The position numbers and the translations under genes are program-made. Of a DNA stretch of 64,000 nucleotides, positions 53,280-62,767 are shown in pieces (within the stretch, counting starts at the first letter, position 1; each line of letters begins with the position of its first letter). Where the stretch lies: positions 186,001 to 250,000 of the forward strand of contig NZ_JAGILA010000007.1 in assembly GCF_017874595.1 (NCBI RefSeq). Direction: 5' to 3'. The DNA is from Sinorhizobium kostiense (GTDB lineage: Bacteria; Pseudomonadota; Alphaproteobacteria; Rhizobiales; Rhizobiaceae). Under the pieces are notes generated by a model. That model was not told the DNA's origin. It was given only the letters and a program-made list of their open reading frames with translations, and did no database searches.

Positions 53280-53620
53280 ATGCCTGCAAGGTCGATTTCC
53301 GGAAGTCTCGTGCGTTGCGCGGCGGAGTCGAGCTTTTCAGGTGCGCCCGACGACGGGCTTGGCTTGCCGCTCTTGCGGGGACCCGATCTTGCCTGCGGCG
53401 CGCCTGAGGAAAAGCCCTCAGGCGAGGCGCCTGCGGCCGACCGATATTCGAGAAACCCGGCGACGGCGCCGCCGGGTCTTGCCGGTGCAGCACGAAGCGG
53501 TCCCGGCAATTCACCCGAGCAGCGCTCCCACGAGCAAAGCTCGTCTGGTGTCCGCCCCGGCCGCGAGGGCGCCCGGAAATGCCGGTGCGGGCACCTATCT
53601 CAAGAGCGAATGGAGAAAAC
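53280..53620. other. Structured leader region upstream of pqqA
   Basis: About 340 bases between the regulatory sites and pqqA with two strong stem-loops: CGCCTGAGG/CCTCAGGCG (53401-53424) and ACCCGGCG/CGCCGGGT (53455-53477). A frame beginning at ATG 53280 behind GGGGAGG runs through pqqA in another frame and ends in TGA overlapping the pqqB GTG (53759-53762); its composition (Ser, Arg, Pro, Ala) is not convincingly protein-like. Best read as an untranslated leader, with a coding alternative. Confidence 0.5.
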
Positions 53621-53716
53621 ATGTCCTGGCATGCACCGAAATTCACCGAAGTCAGCTGCGCTATGGAAATCAACCGCTACCTGCCTGCGGACGGGGATGA
53701 GCCGATCCTCTTCTGA
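53621..53716 (+). CDS. pqqA: PQQ precursor peptide PqqA
   Basis: This 31-residue peptide (MSWHAPKFTEVSCAMEINRYLPADG...) is the substrate from which PQQ is made: Glu and Tyr in MEINRYLPAD are the residues joined by PqqE, with the diagnostic E-x3-Y spacing. The ATG is 8 bases after GGAG. It is 42 bases before pqqB. The acidic tail DGDEPILF is a little longer than in many PqqA peptides. Confidence 0.95.
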   Translation: MSWHAPKFTEVSCAMEINRYLPADGDEPILF

Positions 53717-53758
53717 CGCGCCGCCCCGCGGGTCGGCTTACAAATCGGAGGAGTTCCG

Positions 53759-54670
53759 GTGAAAGTAACGTCCGATCTTCGTATCATCATCCTGGGGGCC
53801 GCCGCTGGCGGCGGTCTCCCGCAATGGAATTGCGGCTGCCTGAACTGCGCGGTGGCACGGGATCCGGGCTCCGCCCTGAGCCCTCAAAGCCAATCGTCGC
53901 TCGCCGTCAGCCTCGACGGCGAGAGCTGGGCTGTCTTCAATGCCTCTCCTGATATCCGCCAGCAGATACAGGCAAATCGCCTCCTGCAGCCGCGCCGGCT
54001 GCGCCACAGCCCGATCAAGAGCATCGTGTTGACGAACGGCGATATCGACCATCTGGCAGGACTTCTCGTCCTGAGGGAAAAGCACGCTTTCTCGGTTTTT
54101 TCCACCGCTTCAATCGGCCAGATCATCGACGGCAATCCGATCTTCCGTGTCCTCGACCCGCAACTGGTTCAAAGAAAAACCGTCGCGATAGAAGAGCGCT
54201 TCTTTCCGCTGCCGGGACTCGAGGCACGCCTCTTCGCCGTTCCCGGCAAGGTCCCGCTCTTCCTTGAAGAGGGCGAGCCGGATATCGGCGTGGAGGGCGA
54301 ACAGACGGTGGGCCTCGAGCTCAAAGTCGGTGCCAAACGGGTCTGTTACATTCCGGGCTGCGCCATGGTCAACGACGGCCTTGCCGCGCGCCTCGAAGGT
54401 GTCGACGCATTGTTCTTCGACGGGACCCTCTTCAGCGATGACGAGATGATCGCGACCGGCACGGGCCACAAGACGGGTCGCCGCATGGGCCACATGCCGA
54501 TAGACGGCGAGGGCGGCAGCCTCGAAGCGCTCGGCGGACTCAGCATTCAAAGGAAAGTTTACGTTCACATCAACAACACGAATCCGATCTGGCGGTCCGG
54601 CCCCGAGCGCACGCGCGTCGAAGGCCACGGCTTCGAGGTCGGCTTCGACGGCATGGAGATCTGCCTGTGA
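53759..54670 (+). CDS. pqqB: PQQ biosynthesis protein PqqB
   Basis: A 303-residue metallo-beta-lactamase-fold hydroxylase acting on the diaminocarboxylic intermediate of PQQ synthesis. It shows IILGAAAGGGLPQWNCGCLNCAVARD (the Cys-rich zinc loop), the metal motif TNGDIDHLAG (with Asp/His in a modified H-x-H-x-D-H) and the ending NNTNPI. GTG start with GGAGGAG; overlaps pqqC by 4 bases. Confidence 0.95.
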   Translation: MKVTSDLRIIILGAAAGGGLPQWNCGCLNCAVARDPGSALSPQSQSSLAVSLDGESWAVFNASPDIRQQIQANRLLQPRRLRHSPIKSIVLTNGDIDHLAGLLVLREKHAFSVFSTASIGQIIDGNPIFRVLDPQLVQRKTVAIEERFFPLPGLEARLFAVPGKVPLFLEEGEPDIGVEGEQTVGLELKVGAKRVCYIPGCAMVNDGLAARLEGVDALFFDGTLFSDDEMIATGTGHKTGRRMGHMPIDGEGGSLEALGGLSIQRKVYVHINNTNPIWRSGPERTRVEGHGFEVGFDGMEICL

Positions 54671-55467
54671 CCACGCCCGTGGAGAGAGAAGCCTTTCATG
54701 CTCGCCTTCTGGCGATCGGGAAGGAGCGCTATCACGACCAGCATCCCTTCCACGTGATGCTCCATGGCGGCCGCTGCACGATGACCCAAGTGCGCGCCTG
54801 GGTCATCAATCGCTATTACTATCAGAGCCGAATTCCCATGAAAGACGCAGCCTTTTTGTCGCGTTGCGACGAGCCGGACCTGCGTCGGGCCTGGCGCTCG
54901 CGGATCGAAGATCATGACGGCGGCCTCGATCAGGGTGGCGGCATCCGCCGTTGGCTGCGTCTCGCCGCCGCCGTCGGCCTTGATCCCGGCTACGTAGCCT
55001 CGACACGTGGAGTGTTGCCTGCAACCCGGTTTGCCGTCGACGCCTATGTGTCGTTCGTGCGCGAGAAGCCCCTTCTCGAGGCGGTGGCCTCCTCGCTCAC
55101 CGAGCTCTTCGCACCCAAGATCCATTCGGAGCGCATAGCCGGGCTTCTCCAGCACTATGCCTTCGCCGATGACGCCGCGCTTGCCTATTTTCGCCAAAGG
55201 CTGACCGAGGCGCCTCGCGACGTCGAATTTGGTCTCGCCTATGTTCTCGACCACGCCGAGACGGCGGATAAACAGGACGCCGCCGCCGCGGCACTCGTCT
55301 TCAAAACGGAAGTACTCTGGACACAGCTCGATGCGCTTTATTCGGCCTACGTCGCGCCCGGCATCATTCCACCGGGCGGCTGGGACGGGCAAGACGGCAT
55401 GCTCGGCGAGCCTATGGCAGAGCGCTCCAGCGAACTTCGCGCGTCTGATGGACGCGCGGCGCTGTAG
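54667..55467 (+). CDS. pqqC: Pyrroloquinoline-quinone synthase PqqC
   Basis: A 266-residue cofactor-free oxidase that performs the final ring closure and eight-electron oxidation to PQQ. The helical bundle and active-site residues are present: HPFHVMLHGGRCT, WVINRYYYQSRIPMKDA, EDHDGG and LTELFAP. The C-terminal residues after PGGWDGQDGML (about ERSSELRASDGRAAL) are encoded by palindromic repeat copy D, which also provides the stop codon. The start overlaps pqqB. Confidence 0.95.
   Translation: MTTPVEREAFHARLLAIGKERYHDQHPFHVMLHGGRCTMTQVRAWVINRYYYQSRIPMKDAAFLSRCDEPDLRRAWRSRIEDHDGGLDQGGGIRRWLRLAAAVGLDPGYVASTRGVLPATRFAVDAYVSFVREKPLLEAVASSLTELFAPKIHSERIAGLLQHYAFADDAALAYFRQRLTEAPRDVEFGLAYVLDHAETADKQDAAAAALVFKTEVLWTQLDALYSAYVAPGIIPPGGWDGQDGMLGEPMAERSSELRASDGRAAL
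55426..55466 (+). repeat. Rhizobial palindromic repeat, copy D, inside the pqqC 3' end
   Basis: TCCAGCGAACTTCGC followed by GCGTCtgatgGACGC and GCGGCGCTGTA, matching copies A-C. The TAG of pqqC is the end of the repeat, and the repeat ends 12 bases before the pqqD ATG. Confidence 0.75.
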
Positions 55468-55477
55468 GGAGGGCGGT

Positions 55478-55771
55478 ATGAGCGACGCACCGGAGATTTC
55501 AAGGACGAGCATCGTCAAGCTGGCGCGCGGCGTGCGGCTGCACAAGGATTCGGCTCGCGGCCGGATGGTCCTGTTGGCACCGGAACGCGCGATGGCCGTA
55601 GACGACATAGCCCTGGCCATCGTCGAAGCGTTCGATGGCGAGCACACCCTCAGTCAGATCGCTGCTGGCTTTGCCGAGAAGTTCGACGCCCCCGTCACCC
55701 AGATCGCCAACGACATTACGGCTTTCGTGCATGAGCTTTCCATCCGCCGCATGCTGGAGATTGTCGAATGA
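55478..55771 (+). CDS. pqqD: PQQ peptide chaperone PqqD
   Basis: A 97-residue winged-helix-like RiPP recognition protein that binds PqqA and delivers it to PqqE (KLARGVRLHKDSARGRMVLLAPERAM, then IALAIVEAFDGEHTLSQIAAGFAEKFDAP). ATG after GGAGGGCGG, 11 bases after the pqqC stop; overlaps pqqE by 4 bases. Confidence 0.94.
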   Translation: MSDAPEISRTSIVKLARGVRLHKDSARGRMVLLAPERAMAVDDIALAIVEAFDGEHTLSQIAAGFAEKFDAPVTQIANDITAFVHELSIRRMLEIVE

Positions 55772-56880
55772 GTGATGCGATCAAGATCCCCCGCGTACCG
55801 CCGCCCATGGCGATGCTGGCGGAACTGACCCATCGTTGCCCGCTGGCCTGTCCCTATTGCTCCAATCCAACCGAGTTGACGGGTGCAGACGAGGAGCTTT
55901 CCACCGCCGAATGGATAAGCGTTTTCAGGCAAGCCGCCGCTCTTGGCGTGCTGCACGTGCACTTGTCGGGCGGGGAGCCCGCGGCACGAGGGGACCTGGT
56001 CGAGCTCACGCGGGCCGCCGCAACACTCGGCCTTTATACCAACCTGATTACTTCGGGCCTCGGCCTGACGGAAGCGAGGGTCAACAGCCTGGCTGATGCC
56101 GGGCTAGAACATGTTCAGCTCTCGATCCAAGGCGTGTCTCCCGAAAGCGCTGACCGGATTGGTGGCTACGGGGGCGGATACAACCGAAAGATCGCGGTCG
56201 CGGGCTGGGTAGCGAATGCCGGAATGCCACTGACGATCAATGCCGTCTGCCACCGGCTGAACATGGATGAGATCGAGGCCATGATCGAACTGGCGATTGG
56301 ACTGAAGGCCCGTCGGATAGAAGTGGCCACAGTGCAATTTCACGGCTGGGCAGAGCGCAACAAGGCGGCTCTCCTGCCGACGCGCGAGCAGGCAGAGCAG
56401 GCGACGAGAACGGTCGCCGAGGCACGCGAAAGATACAGAGGCACCCTGGTCATCGACTACGTGCCGGCCGACTATCATTCCAAATACCCCAAGGCTTGCA
56501 TGGGCGGCTGGGGGCGAATTGGCATGAACGTTACACCGTCGGGCCGCGTGCTTCCGTGCCATGCCGCCGAAACCATCCCGAGCCTGTCTTTCGAGACTGT
56601 CCGCGAAAGCTCCCTTGCCAAGATCTGGTACGAAGGCGGCGCCTTCAATGCCTATCGCGGTGAAGACTGGATGCCGGAGCTCTGCCGGAACTGTGAGCGC
56701 AAGGCGGTCGATTTCGGCGGCTGCCGTTGCCAGGCAATGGCGCTTGCCGGAGACGCGAGCGCAACCGATCCGGTCTGTATCCGGTCGCCCCTTCGGGACG
56801 ATCTGACGCTGGAAGCGAACGCGTTCTCGGTGGCCTCGCAAGCTGATTTCATCTACCGCGGGCGGGCGTCGAAAACTTAG
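55768..56880 (+). CDS. pqqE: PqqA peptide cyclase PqqE
   Basis: A 370-residue radical SAM/SPASM enzyme that forms the Glu-Tyr carbon-carbon bond in PqqA. The radical SAM cluster is Cys24-x3-Cys28-x2-Cys31 (RCPLACPYC), followed by LSGGEPAARGDL. SPASM auxiliary-cluster Cys residues occur in KACMGGWGRIGMNVTPSGRVLPCH, ELCRNCERKAVDFGGCRC and DPVC. The operon ends here; no pqqF or pqqG peptidase gene is present in the window, so precursor cleavage must rely on a protease encoded elsewhere. Confidence 0.96.
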   Translation: MSDAIKIPRVPPPMAMLAELTHRCPLACPYCSNPTELTGADEELSTAEWISVFRQAAALGVLHVHLSGGEPAARGDLVELTRAAATLGLYTNLITSGLGLTEARVNSLADAGLEHVQLSIQGVSPESADRIGGYGGGYNRKIAVAGWVANAGMPLTINAVCHRLNMDEIEAMIELAIGLKARRIEVATVQFHGWAERNKAALLPTREQAEQATRTVAEARERYRGTLVIDYVPADYHSKYPKACMGGWGRIGMNVTPSGRVLPCHAAETIPSLSFETVRESSLAKIWYEGGAFNAYRGEDWMPELCRNCERKAVDFGGCRCQAMALAGDASATDPVCIRSPLRDDLTLEANAFSVASQADFIYRGRASKT

Positions 56881-56955
56881 CGTTAAAGGTTTTCCCGAAT
56901 TTCGATGGACCTTGGGGCTCACGTTTGACCGAAGTCATTGTGACCCACCATCGCC

Positions 56956-58188
56956 CTACGCCTTCGATTGCGTTGGATCACGGAGCTTCAGGACGGAGCA
57001 TGGGTCTCCGGCCGCGGCTGCGGGGGCAAGGGGCGGGCGAACGATCAACGCGTCGGCTTGGGCGAAGATCTTCGTCATCGACGAATCCTGGCGCGCGAAC
57101 GGATGGGCCGTGAGCGAGCCGTCCGGCTCTACCGCAAGGCGGGCTCGGATATAGTCCTGGCGGCGATCGTTTGCGGACAAAGGCGCTGAAAGGCGTGCGG
57201 AGGTCAGGCGGCTGCGCGGGGGCAGGTGGGCAAGCCTGCGCGTCAAGGGCTCCAGAAAGAGCAGTGCGCAGACGAGGCTCGACACCGGATTACCGGGAAG
57301 ACCGAGTACCACCATATCCGCGAGTTCCCCCACCATCAGCGGCTTTCCCGGGCGCATGGCGATACGCCAGAAATCGAGCGTCATCCCGCAGCCAAGAAGC
57401 GTCGACTGAACGAGATCGTGATCGCCGACGGAAGCGCCGCCTAGCGTGACCAGAACCTCCGCCTTGGTCGACTGCGCCCTGGCAACGGCAGCGGCAATCG
57501 CTTGGCGATCGTCGGCAACGATGCCCAGGTCCAGGATATCTGCGCCATTCTCGCGGGCGATCGCGCCAACGCCGAATGTGTTCGAAGCGATGATCTGGTC
57601 CGGCCCGGGCGAACTGCCGGGCGGCAACAACTCGTCGCCGGTCGCCAGGATTGCGATCTTCGGACGCGTATAGACCGGTAGCGTCTCGTGGTTCATGCTG
57701 GCGGCCAAGGTGAGCCGGCCCGCGTCGAGTACGCTGCCGGCGGCAAGCGCCACCTCGCCGGCGCCGAAATCCTGGCCGGTCAACCGGATATGGCGCCCCT
57801 TGATGGGCGCGAAATGCGTGCGGATGCGTCCACTCTCAAGCTTCTCGACATCCTCTTGCAGGATGACGGTGTCCGCGCCGGCGGGGAGGGGAGCGCCGGT
57901 GAAGATGCGCACCGCCTCGCCGCTTCCGACCGCGCCGCGAAAGCCACGCCCTGCGGCGGATTGGCCGATGACGGAAAGTTCGGCACCGGTCTCGGCGATG
58001 TCCTCATGGCGGACGGCATAGCCATCCATGGCGGAATTATCGAAGGCAGGATGCGTAAGCCGCGCCGCCGCATCTTCGGAGAGCACGCGGCCGAGACAGT
58101 CGTGCAACGGGAGCCGTTCCGTTTCCCGACGCGGCCGGGCTTTTGCAAGAACCCTCGAAATGGCTTCTTCGACCGGAAGCAGCGACAT
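56956..58188 (-). CDS. moeA: Molybdopterin molybdenumtransferase MoeA
   Basis: A 410-residue enzyme that inserts molybdate into adenylylated molybdopterin. It shows LTHPAFDNSAMDGYAV near the N-terminus, the MoCF domain with ILATGDELLPPGSSPGPDQIIASN, the TLGGASVGDHD loop and FWRIAMRPGKPLMVG. The start overlaps the moaC stop by one base. It converges with pqqE, 76 bases apart, at the edge of the alcohol-oxidation block. Confidence 0.95.
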   Translation of the reverse strand: MSLLPVEEAISRVLAKARPRRETERLPLHDCLGRVLSEDAAARLTHPAFDNSAMDGYAVRHEDIAETGAELSVIGQSAAGRGFRGAVGSGEAVRIFTGAPLPAGADTVILQEDVEKLESGRIRTHFAPIKGRHIRLTGQDFGAGEVALAAGSVLDAGRLTLAASMNHETLPVYTRPKIAILATGDELLPPGSSPGPDQIIASNTFGVGAIARENGADILDLGIVADDRQAIAAAVARAQSTKAEVLVTLGGASVGDHDLVQSTLLGCGMTLDFWRIAMRPGKPLMVGELADMVVLGLPGNPVSSLVCALLFLEPLTRRLAHLPPRSRLTSARLSAPLSANDRRQDYIRARLAVEPDGSLTAHPFARQDSSMTKIFAQADALIVRPPLAPAAAAGDPCSVLKLRDPTQSKA

Positions 58189-58682
58189 CAGCGCCGTTCT
58201 CCCTGCCGCCGATAGTCGCCCGACCGGCCGCCGGATTTGCTGACGAGGCGAATGCCGCCGATCTCCATCTCGCGATCGGCGGCCTTGGCCATGTCGTAGA
58301 TCGTGAGGCAGGCGACGCTGACGGCCGTCAGTGCTTCCATCTCCACGCCGGTTCTGCCGGAGAGCTTTGCCATTGCCTCGACGCGCAGACCGGGGAGTGC
58401 TTCGTCCGGGGTGATATCAACGGACACCTTGGTCAGCATCAGTGGATGGCAGAGGGGTATAAGGCTCGCGGTCTGCTTGGCCGCCATTATCCCGGCAAGC
58501 CGTGCGGTGCCGATCACGTCGCCTTTCTTCGCATCGCCCTCGAGGATCAAGGCCAGCGTCTCCGGCCGCATGCGAACGAAGCCTTCGGCAACGGCGATGC
58601 GCACGGTCTCCGCCTTGTCGCCGACATCGACCATGTTGGCCTCGCCGGTACTGTCGATATGGCTGAGGCGAGGCTCGCTCAT
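58188..58682 (-). CDS. moaC: Cyclic pyranopterin monophosphate synthase MoaC
   Basis: A 164-residue enzyme of the second half of the first molybdopterin step. Conserved features: [68 protein letters not shown]. It overlaps trpC by 4 bases and moeA by 1, so all are one transcript. Confidence 0.95.
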   Translation of the reverse strand: MSEPRLSHIDSTGEANMVDVGDKAETVRIAVAEGFVRMRPETLALILEGDAKKGDVIGTARLAGIMAAKQTASLIPLCHPLMLTKVSVDITPDEALPGLRVEAMAKLSGRTGVEMEALTAVSVACLTIYDMAKAADREMEIGGIRLVSKSGGRSGDYRRQGERR

Positions 58683-59494
58683 TCCGCAGCCAGTGCAGTT
58701 TCGGAGCCGGTGACGAGCGCGCGCGTCGCCGCCTCGACATCGTCTTTTCTCATGAGGCTCTCGCCCACGAGGAAGGTGGTGATGCCGCTCCGTTCGAGGC
58801 GCCGGCAGTCCGCGTGCGTGAAGATGCCGCTTTCCCCGACGAGCAGGCGATCCGCAGGAACCATCGGCGCCAGTTCCTCGGAAACGGCAAGATTGACCTC
58901 GAATGTCCTGAGGTTGCGGTTGTTGATGCCGACGAGCGGCGAGGAGAGCCGTAGGGCGCGCTCCATTTCCGCCGCATCATGCACCTCTACGAGCACGTCC
59001 ATGCCAAGTGCAAAGGCGGCGTCTTCGAGCCGCCGTGCGTCGTCGTCGCTAAGCGACGCCATGATCAAGAGGATGCAGTCGGCGCCCCAGGCACGGGCCT
59101 CGAAGACCTGGTAGCTGTCGAACATGAAGTCCTTGCGCAGCGCCGGAAGCGAGCAGGCGGCGCGCGCCGCGATCAGATACTCCGGCGCACCCTCGAAGCT
59201 CGGCGCGTCCGTGAGCACCGAGAGGCACGCCGCGCCGCCGGCGGCGTAGGCCCTGGCGAGCGCCGGCGGATCGAAATCCGGACGAATCAAGCCCTTCGAC
59301 GGGCTCGCCTTCTTGATCTCGGCGATCAGTCCGAATTCACCCTTCTGCCGTCGCGCCGCAAGTGCGGCATGAAAGCCGCGCGGCGCCGACTGGTCCGCGA
59401 TCCGCGCTTTCAATTCCTCGAGCGGAATGCGCGATTTCGCGGCGGCGATCTCCTCCCGCTTGTAGGCCTCGATCTTGCGCAGGATATCCGTCAT
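58679..59494 (-). CDS. trpC: Indole-3-glycerol phosphate synthase
   Basis: A 271-residue TIM-barrel enzyme of tryptophan synthesis. Conserved features: [21 protein letters not shown] (catalytic Lys), [50 protein letters not shown]. It lies 9 bases after trpD. It is monofunctional, not fused to trpF. Confidence 0.96.
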   Translation of the reverse strand: MTDILRKIEAYKREEIAAAKSRIPLEELKARIADQSAPRGFHAALAARRQKGEFGLIAEIKKASPSKGLIRPDFDPPALARAYAAGGAACLSVLTDAPSFEGAPEYLIAARAACSLPALRKDFMFDSYQVFEARAWGADCILLIMASLSDDDARRLEDAAFALGMDVLVEVHDAAEMERALRLSSPLVGINNRNLRTFEVNLAVSEELAPMVPADRLLVGESGIFTHADCRRLERSGITTFLVGESLMRKDDVEAATRALVTGSETALAAE

Positions 59495-59503
59495 GTCCTC
59501 TCC

Positions 59504-60517
59504 TCAGGCGGCATTGGAGACGGTGATCAGCCGCTGCAGGGCGGTCCTCGCGGCACCGCTCGAAAGGGATTGGCGTGCAATTTCCATGCCCTCGGCCAGA
59601 TCCTTGGCGCGTCCCGCTATGATCAACGAAGCGGCGGCATTCGCAAGCGAAATGTCCCGATAGGCATTTTCCTCACCATCGAGGACGGCCTGCAGGGCGG
59701 CGGCATTGTGCGCGCCGTCGCCACCCTTTAGCGCCTCGAGTGTCACGGTGGCGAGCCCGAAATCGGCAGGCGTCAGTTCGAAGCTCCGGATCTTGCCGTC
59801 GTCGAGTGCCGCCACTTTCGTGACCCCAGTCGTGGTGATCTCGTCGAGCCCATCGCCGTGGACCACCCAGACGGACTCGGAGCCGAGATCGCGCAGGACC
59901 TCCGCGATCGGATCGACCCATTGCGGCGCGAAAACGCCGACGAGCTGCTTTCTTACACCGGCCGGGTTCGATAGCGGCCCGAGAAGGTTGAAGATCGTTC
60001 TGGTGCCGAGTTCCACTCGCGTGGGTCCGACATGACGCATCGCCGAATGATGCTGCTGGGCGAACATGAAACCGACGCCGGCATCCCGGATGCAGCGGCT
60101 GATTGCTTCCGGTCCGATATCGAGCTTGACGCCGAGGCAGGAGAGGGCGTCGGCCGTGCCCGATTTCGAGCTCAGTGCCCGATTGCCGTGCTTGGCGACG
60201 GGAACCCCCGCGCCGGCGACTATCAGTGATGCGAGAGTCGAAATATTGTAGGTGCCGGCACCGTCGCCGCCGGTCCCGACGATGTCGATCGCATCCTCCG
60301 GCGCTTCGACCGGAAGCATCCGCGCCCGCATTGCGCCGACGGCTCCAACAATCTCGTAGACAGTCTCTCCGCGCACACGGAGCGCCATGAGGAAGCCGCC
60401 GATCTGCGAGGGCGTCGCTGCCCCCGACATGATGATCTCGAAGGCGGCGCGCGCATCATCGCGGCTCAGGGCCTCGCGCGCTGCGACCTTTGCAACGAAC
60501 GGCTTCAAATCACTCAT
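59504..60517 (-). CDS. trpD: Anthranilate phosphoribosyltransferase
   Basis: A 337-residue enzyme that joins anthranilate to phosphoribosyl pyrophosphate. Conserved features: [17 protein letters not shown] (PRPP site), [62 protein letters not shown] and [16 protein letters not shown]. Order trpD-trpC-moaC-moeA is usual in rhizobia. Confidence 0.96.
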   Translation of the reverse strand: MSDLKPFVAKVAAREALSRDDARAAFEIIMSGAATPSQIGGFLMALRVRGETVYEIVGAVGAMRARMLPVEAPEDAIDIVGTGGDGAGTYNISTLASLIVAGAGVPVAKHGNRALSSKSGTADALSCLGVKLDIGPEAISRCIRDAGVGFMFAQQHHSAMRHVGPTRVELGTRTIFNLLGPLSNPAGVRKQLVGVFAPQWVDPIAEVLRDLGSESVWVVHGDGLDEITTTGVTKVAALDDGKIRSFELTPADFGLATVTLEALKGGDGAHNAAALQAVLDGEENAYRDISLANAAASLIIAGRAKDLAEGMEIARQSLSSGAARTALQRLITVSNAA

Positions 60518-60552
60518 GCGTCGCTCCCCTGCCCATCACTGCTGTGCCCCCA

Positions 60553-62445
60553 TCACTGCTGTGCCAATGCCTGCTCGGCAAGCGTTTGGTTGATCGATAC
60601 GCCATAGGCAGCCTGTAGCGCGAAGACCATCTGATCGAGAATGTCGTCTCCGCTTGCGCGGGCCATCGCCTCGATCTGGCGGCTGTCGTCGTCGAGGGCA
60701 TTGGCCGGTGCGCCCTCGTCCACGGCGGTTACCTGAAGCAGGATCTGGCCCTCGCCGCCCATGCCCGCCGCGTTGGCGACATGCCCTTTCGGCCCGCCGA
60801 ACGCCGCCATGATCGCGGCCTGGCTCAGGGCTGCGTCCTGGGTCGAGCGGCTGAGCCCGGTCTTGGTTTCCACCGCAATGCCGAGCTCGGTCGCGACGGC
60901 GGCAAGCGTCTCGCCCTTCTTGATGCGCTCCTTCAACTCGGCCGCCTTGGCAGCCAAGGCGACGCGCTGCTGTTCGGCGGTCCAGTCGGCCGCCACCTCG
61001 TCACGGACCTCGTCGAGCGTTAGGTCGCGGGCGGGGATCACCTCTTCGAGGTCGAACCACAGGTAGCCGTCGCGCCCGATATTGACCGCAAGCGTGTCGA
61101 GCCCGACCTCCGCCTTGAAGACTTCCTGGAGGAGGGTGCGCTGCTCGGGCAGCCCGGCGACCTCATCGCCGTTCTGGTCCTTGCCGGTCGCATCGATCGC
61201 CTCGACGGTGGCGATTTTCAGGTTCAACTGCTCGGCCACTTCCTTCACGGGGACGCCGGCGGCGCGTTCATCCTCGATCTTCGCGTGGAGACCGATCAAC
61301 TGATCGCGGGCAGCATCGAGGGCGATCTCCTTGCGTAGCTCCTCCTTCACCTCATCGTAGCTGCGAACTGTCTCCGGCCGGATATTGGTGACGCGCAGAA
61401 TGACCGGCCCGAATCCGCCTTCGACGACCGGGGTCACGCCGCCGTCGGATGGAACGGCGAACGCGGCATCGGCAAGCTTGGCGTCGGGCATGCTCTCCTT
61501 GGTGAAGTCGCCGAGCAGGACGTCGCTTGCCCCCTTGCCCTCGGCCTTGACGAGATCGTCGAAGGAGGTGCCGGCGGAAAGTTTTGCCGCCGCGGCATCG
61601 GCCGCTTCACGGGAGGGGAAAGAGAGCTGTTCGATGGTTCGCGTTGCCGGCGAGCGGAAGGTCTCCTTGCGCTTGTCATAGTCGGCGCGCAGTTCCTCCT
61701 CCGAGATGGTCTCGGGAGCGGCGAGATCTTCCGGTACGAGCTTGATATAGCTGAATTTGCGATATTCAGGCGCGCGATAGTTTGCCTTGCGGCTTTCGAA
61801 CCAGGGAGCGAGCACATCGTCGCCCGGCGCCTTCACCGGATCGATGTTCGCGTTGGAAAGCAACAGATAGTCGATCCTTCGCGTCTCGTGGCGATATTTG
61901 CCGATCGCATCGGCTAGCACCTGCGGCGGTTTGTACCCGTCGGTAACTGCATCGACGATTTGCGAACGCACCGCCACCTGGGCGCGGTTGCGGATATAAT
62001 CCCTTTCGGTCAGTCCCGCATTGCGCAGCACGCTCGAGAAGGTCAGTCGGTCGAACTGACCGTTCACGCTGTGAAAGGCGGGGTCTTCGCCGATAAGCCG
62101 TGCGAGCCGATCCTCGGAGAGACCGAGATTCATGTCCTCTGCAAGCTGGTCGAGGGCAGCGCCGGCGACGAGCTGCGAAAAGACCTGCGTTTCGACGCCG
62201 AACGCGCGAGCCTGCTGTCGCGTGAGCGGCGTTCCGAGTTGGCGCGAGATGAGGCTCCGCTGGCGCTCGTAGGCGAGGCGATAGTCGCTGGCGGATACCT
62301 TGACGTCGCCGACCTGGACCACCGAATCGGCTGCGCCCTGGATCATCATGGTCTGTCCGCCCCACACCATGAAGGAGAGGATGAGAATGGCCATGAGGCC
62401 TTTGACGACGCGCGTCCTAGCGGCGTTTCTCAGGGAGTCGAGCAT
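60553..62445 (-). CDS. PpiD-like periplasmic folding chaperone (SurA_N/parvulin type)
   Basis: A 630-residue protein anchored by one N-terminal helix (VVKGLMAILILSFMVWGGQ), with a SurA_N-like helical domain (about 40-170), a parvulin-type PPIase region (about 255-360, RTIEQLSFPSREAADAAAAKLSAG...GLGDFT-like motif LLGDFTKESMPDAKLADAAFAV) and a second C-terminal chaperone region. This is the alphaproteobacterial PpiD form, helping outer-membrane and secreted proteins fold. The start MLDSLRNAART at 62445 directly precedes the anchor helix; 49 further open codons upstream are not conserved. Confidence 0.9.
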   Translation of the reverse strand: MLDSLRNAARTRVVKGLMAILILSFMVWGGQTMMIQGAADSVVQVGDVKVSASDYRLAYERQRSLISRQLGTPLTRQQARAFGVETQVFSQLVAGAALDQLAEDMNLGLSEDRLARLIGEDPAFHSVNGQFDRLTFSSVLRNAGLTERDYIRNRAQVAVRSQIVDAVTDGYKPPQVLADAIGKYRHETRRIDYLLLSNANIDPVKAPGDDVLAPWFESRKANYRAPEYRKFSYIKLVPEDLAAPETISEEELRADYDKRKETFRSPATRTIEQLSFPSREAADAAAAKLSAGTSFDDLVKAEGKGASDVLLGDFTKESMPDAKLADAAFAVPSDGGVTPVVEGGFGPVILRVTNIRPETVRSYDEVKEELRKEIALDAARDQLIGLHAKIEDERAAGVPVKEVAEQLNLKIATVEAIDATGKDQNGDEVAGLPEQRTLLQEVFKAEVGLDTLAVNIGRDGYLWFDLEEVIPARDLTLDEVRDEVAADWTAEQQRVALAAKAAELKERIKKGETLAAVATELGIAVETKTGLSRSTQDAALSQAAIMAAFGGPKGHVANAAGMGGEGQILLQVTAVDEGAPANALDDDSRQIEAMARASGDDILDQMVFALQAAYGVSINQTLAEQALAQQ

Positions 62446-62767
62446 GGGGGCAGAAAACCTCGTTACAATGCAGCGGCATAACGCCGGATGACTTCGTTCC
62501 TTAGAACAAACCGGGCAGGAATTGAAGGGCGGTTTGCTCGCAAATTGCGGTCGCTGCCTGCGCTTGCGATGAGGGCCCGGGAGAGAGCGCACAGGGGCGG
62601 AGGGCGCGCATGGGAAAGCGAGTGTCGGATTCGTTAGCCGGCAACCGAAAAAGATCTGCGAATATTATTGGCTTCCAACGCTTTCCCGTATGGCAATTCG
62701 CCCGGAATCGTGTCTTCGATAATCCTAAAGAAACTCCGCGTTTCCCGACCGTTACGGAACCGACGCC
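62446..62767. other. Intergenic region between divergent ppiD-like and Na/Pi genes
   Basis: About 320 bases that should hold two divergent promoters. No gene, repeat or clear operator was recognised. Confidence 0.5.

Noticed and set aside
53280-53762. 160-codon frame covering pqqA
   Set aside because: Composition is not protein-like and it would overlap the certain pqqA gene. Kept as an alternative in the leader finding, not as a gene.
40000-57000. Lanmodulin, lanthanophore or pqqF/pqqG genes near the dehydrogenase
   Set aside because: No EF-hand protein, siderophore-like synthesis gene or M16 peptidase was found in the block.
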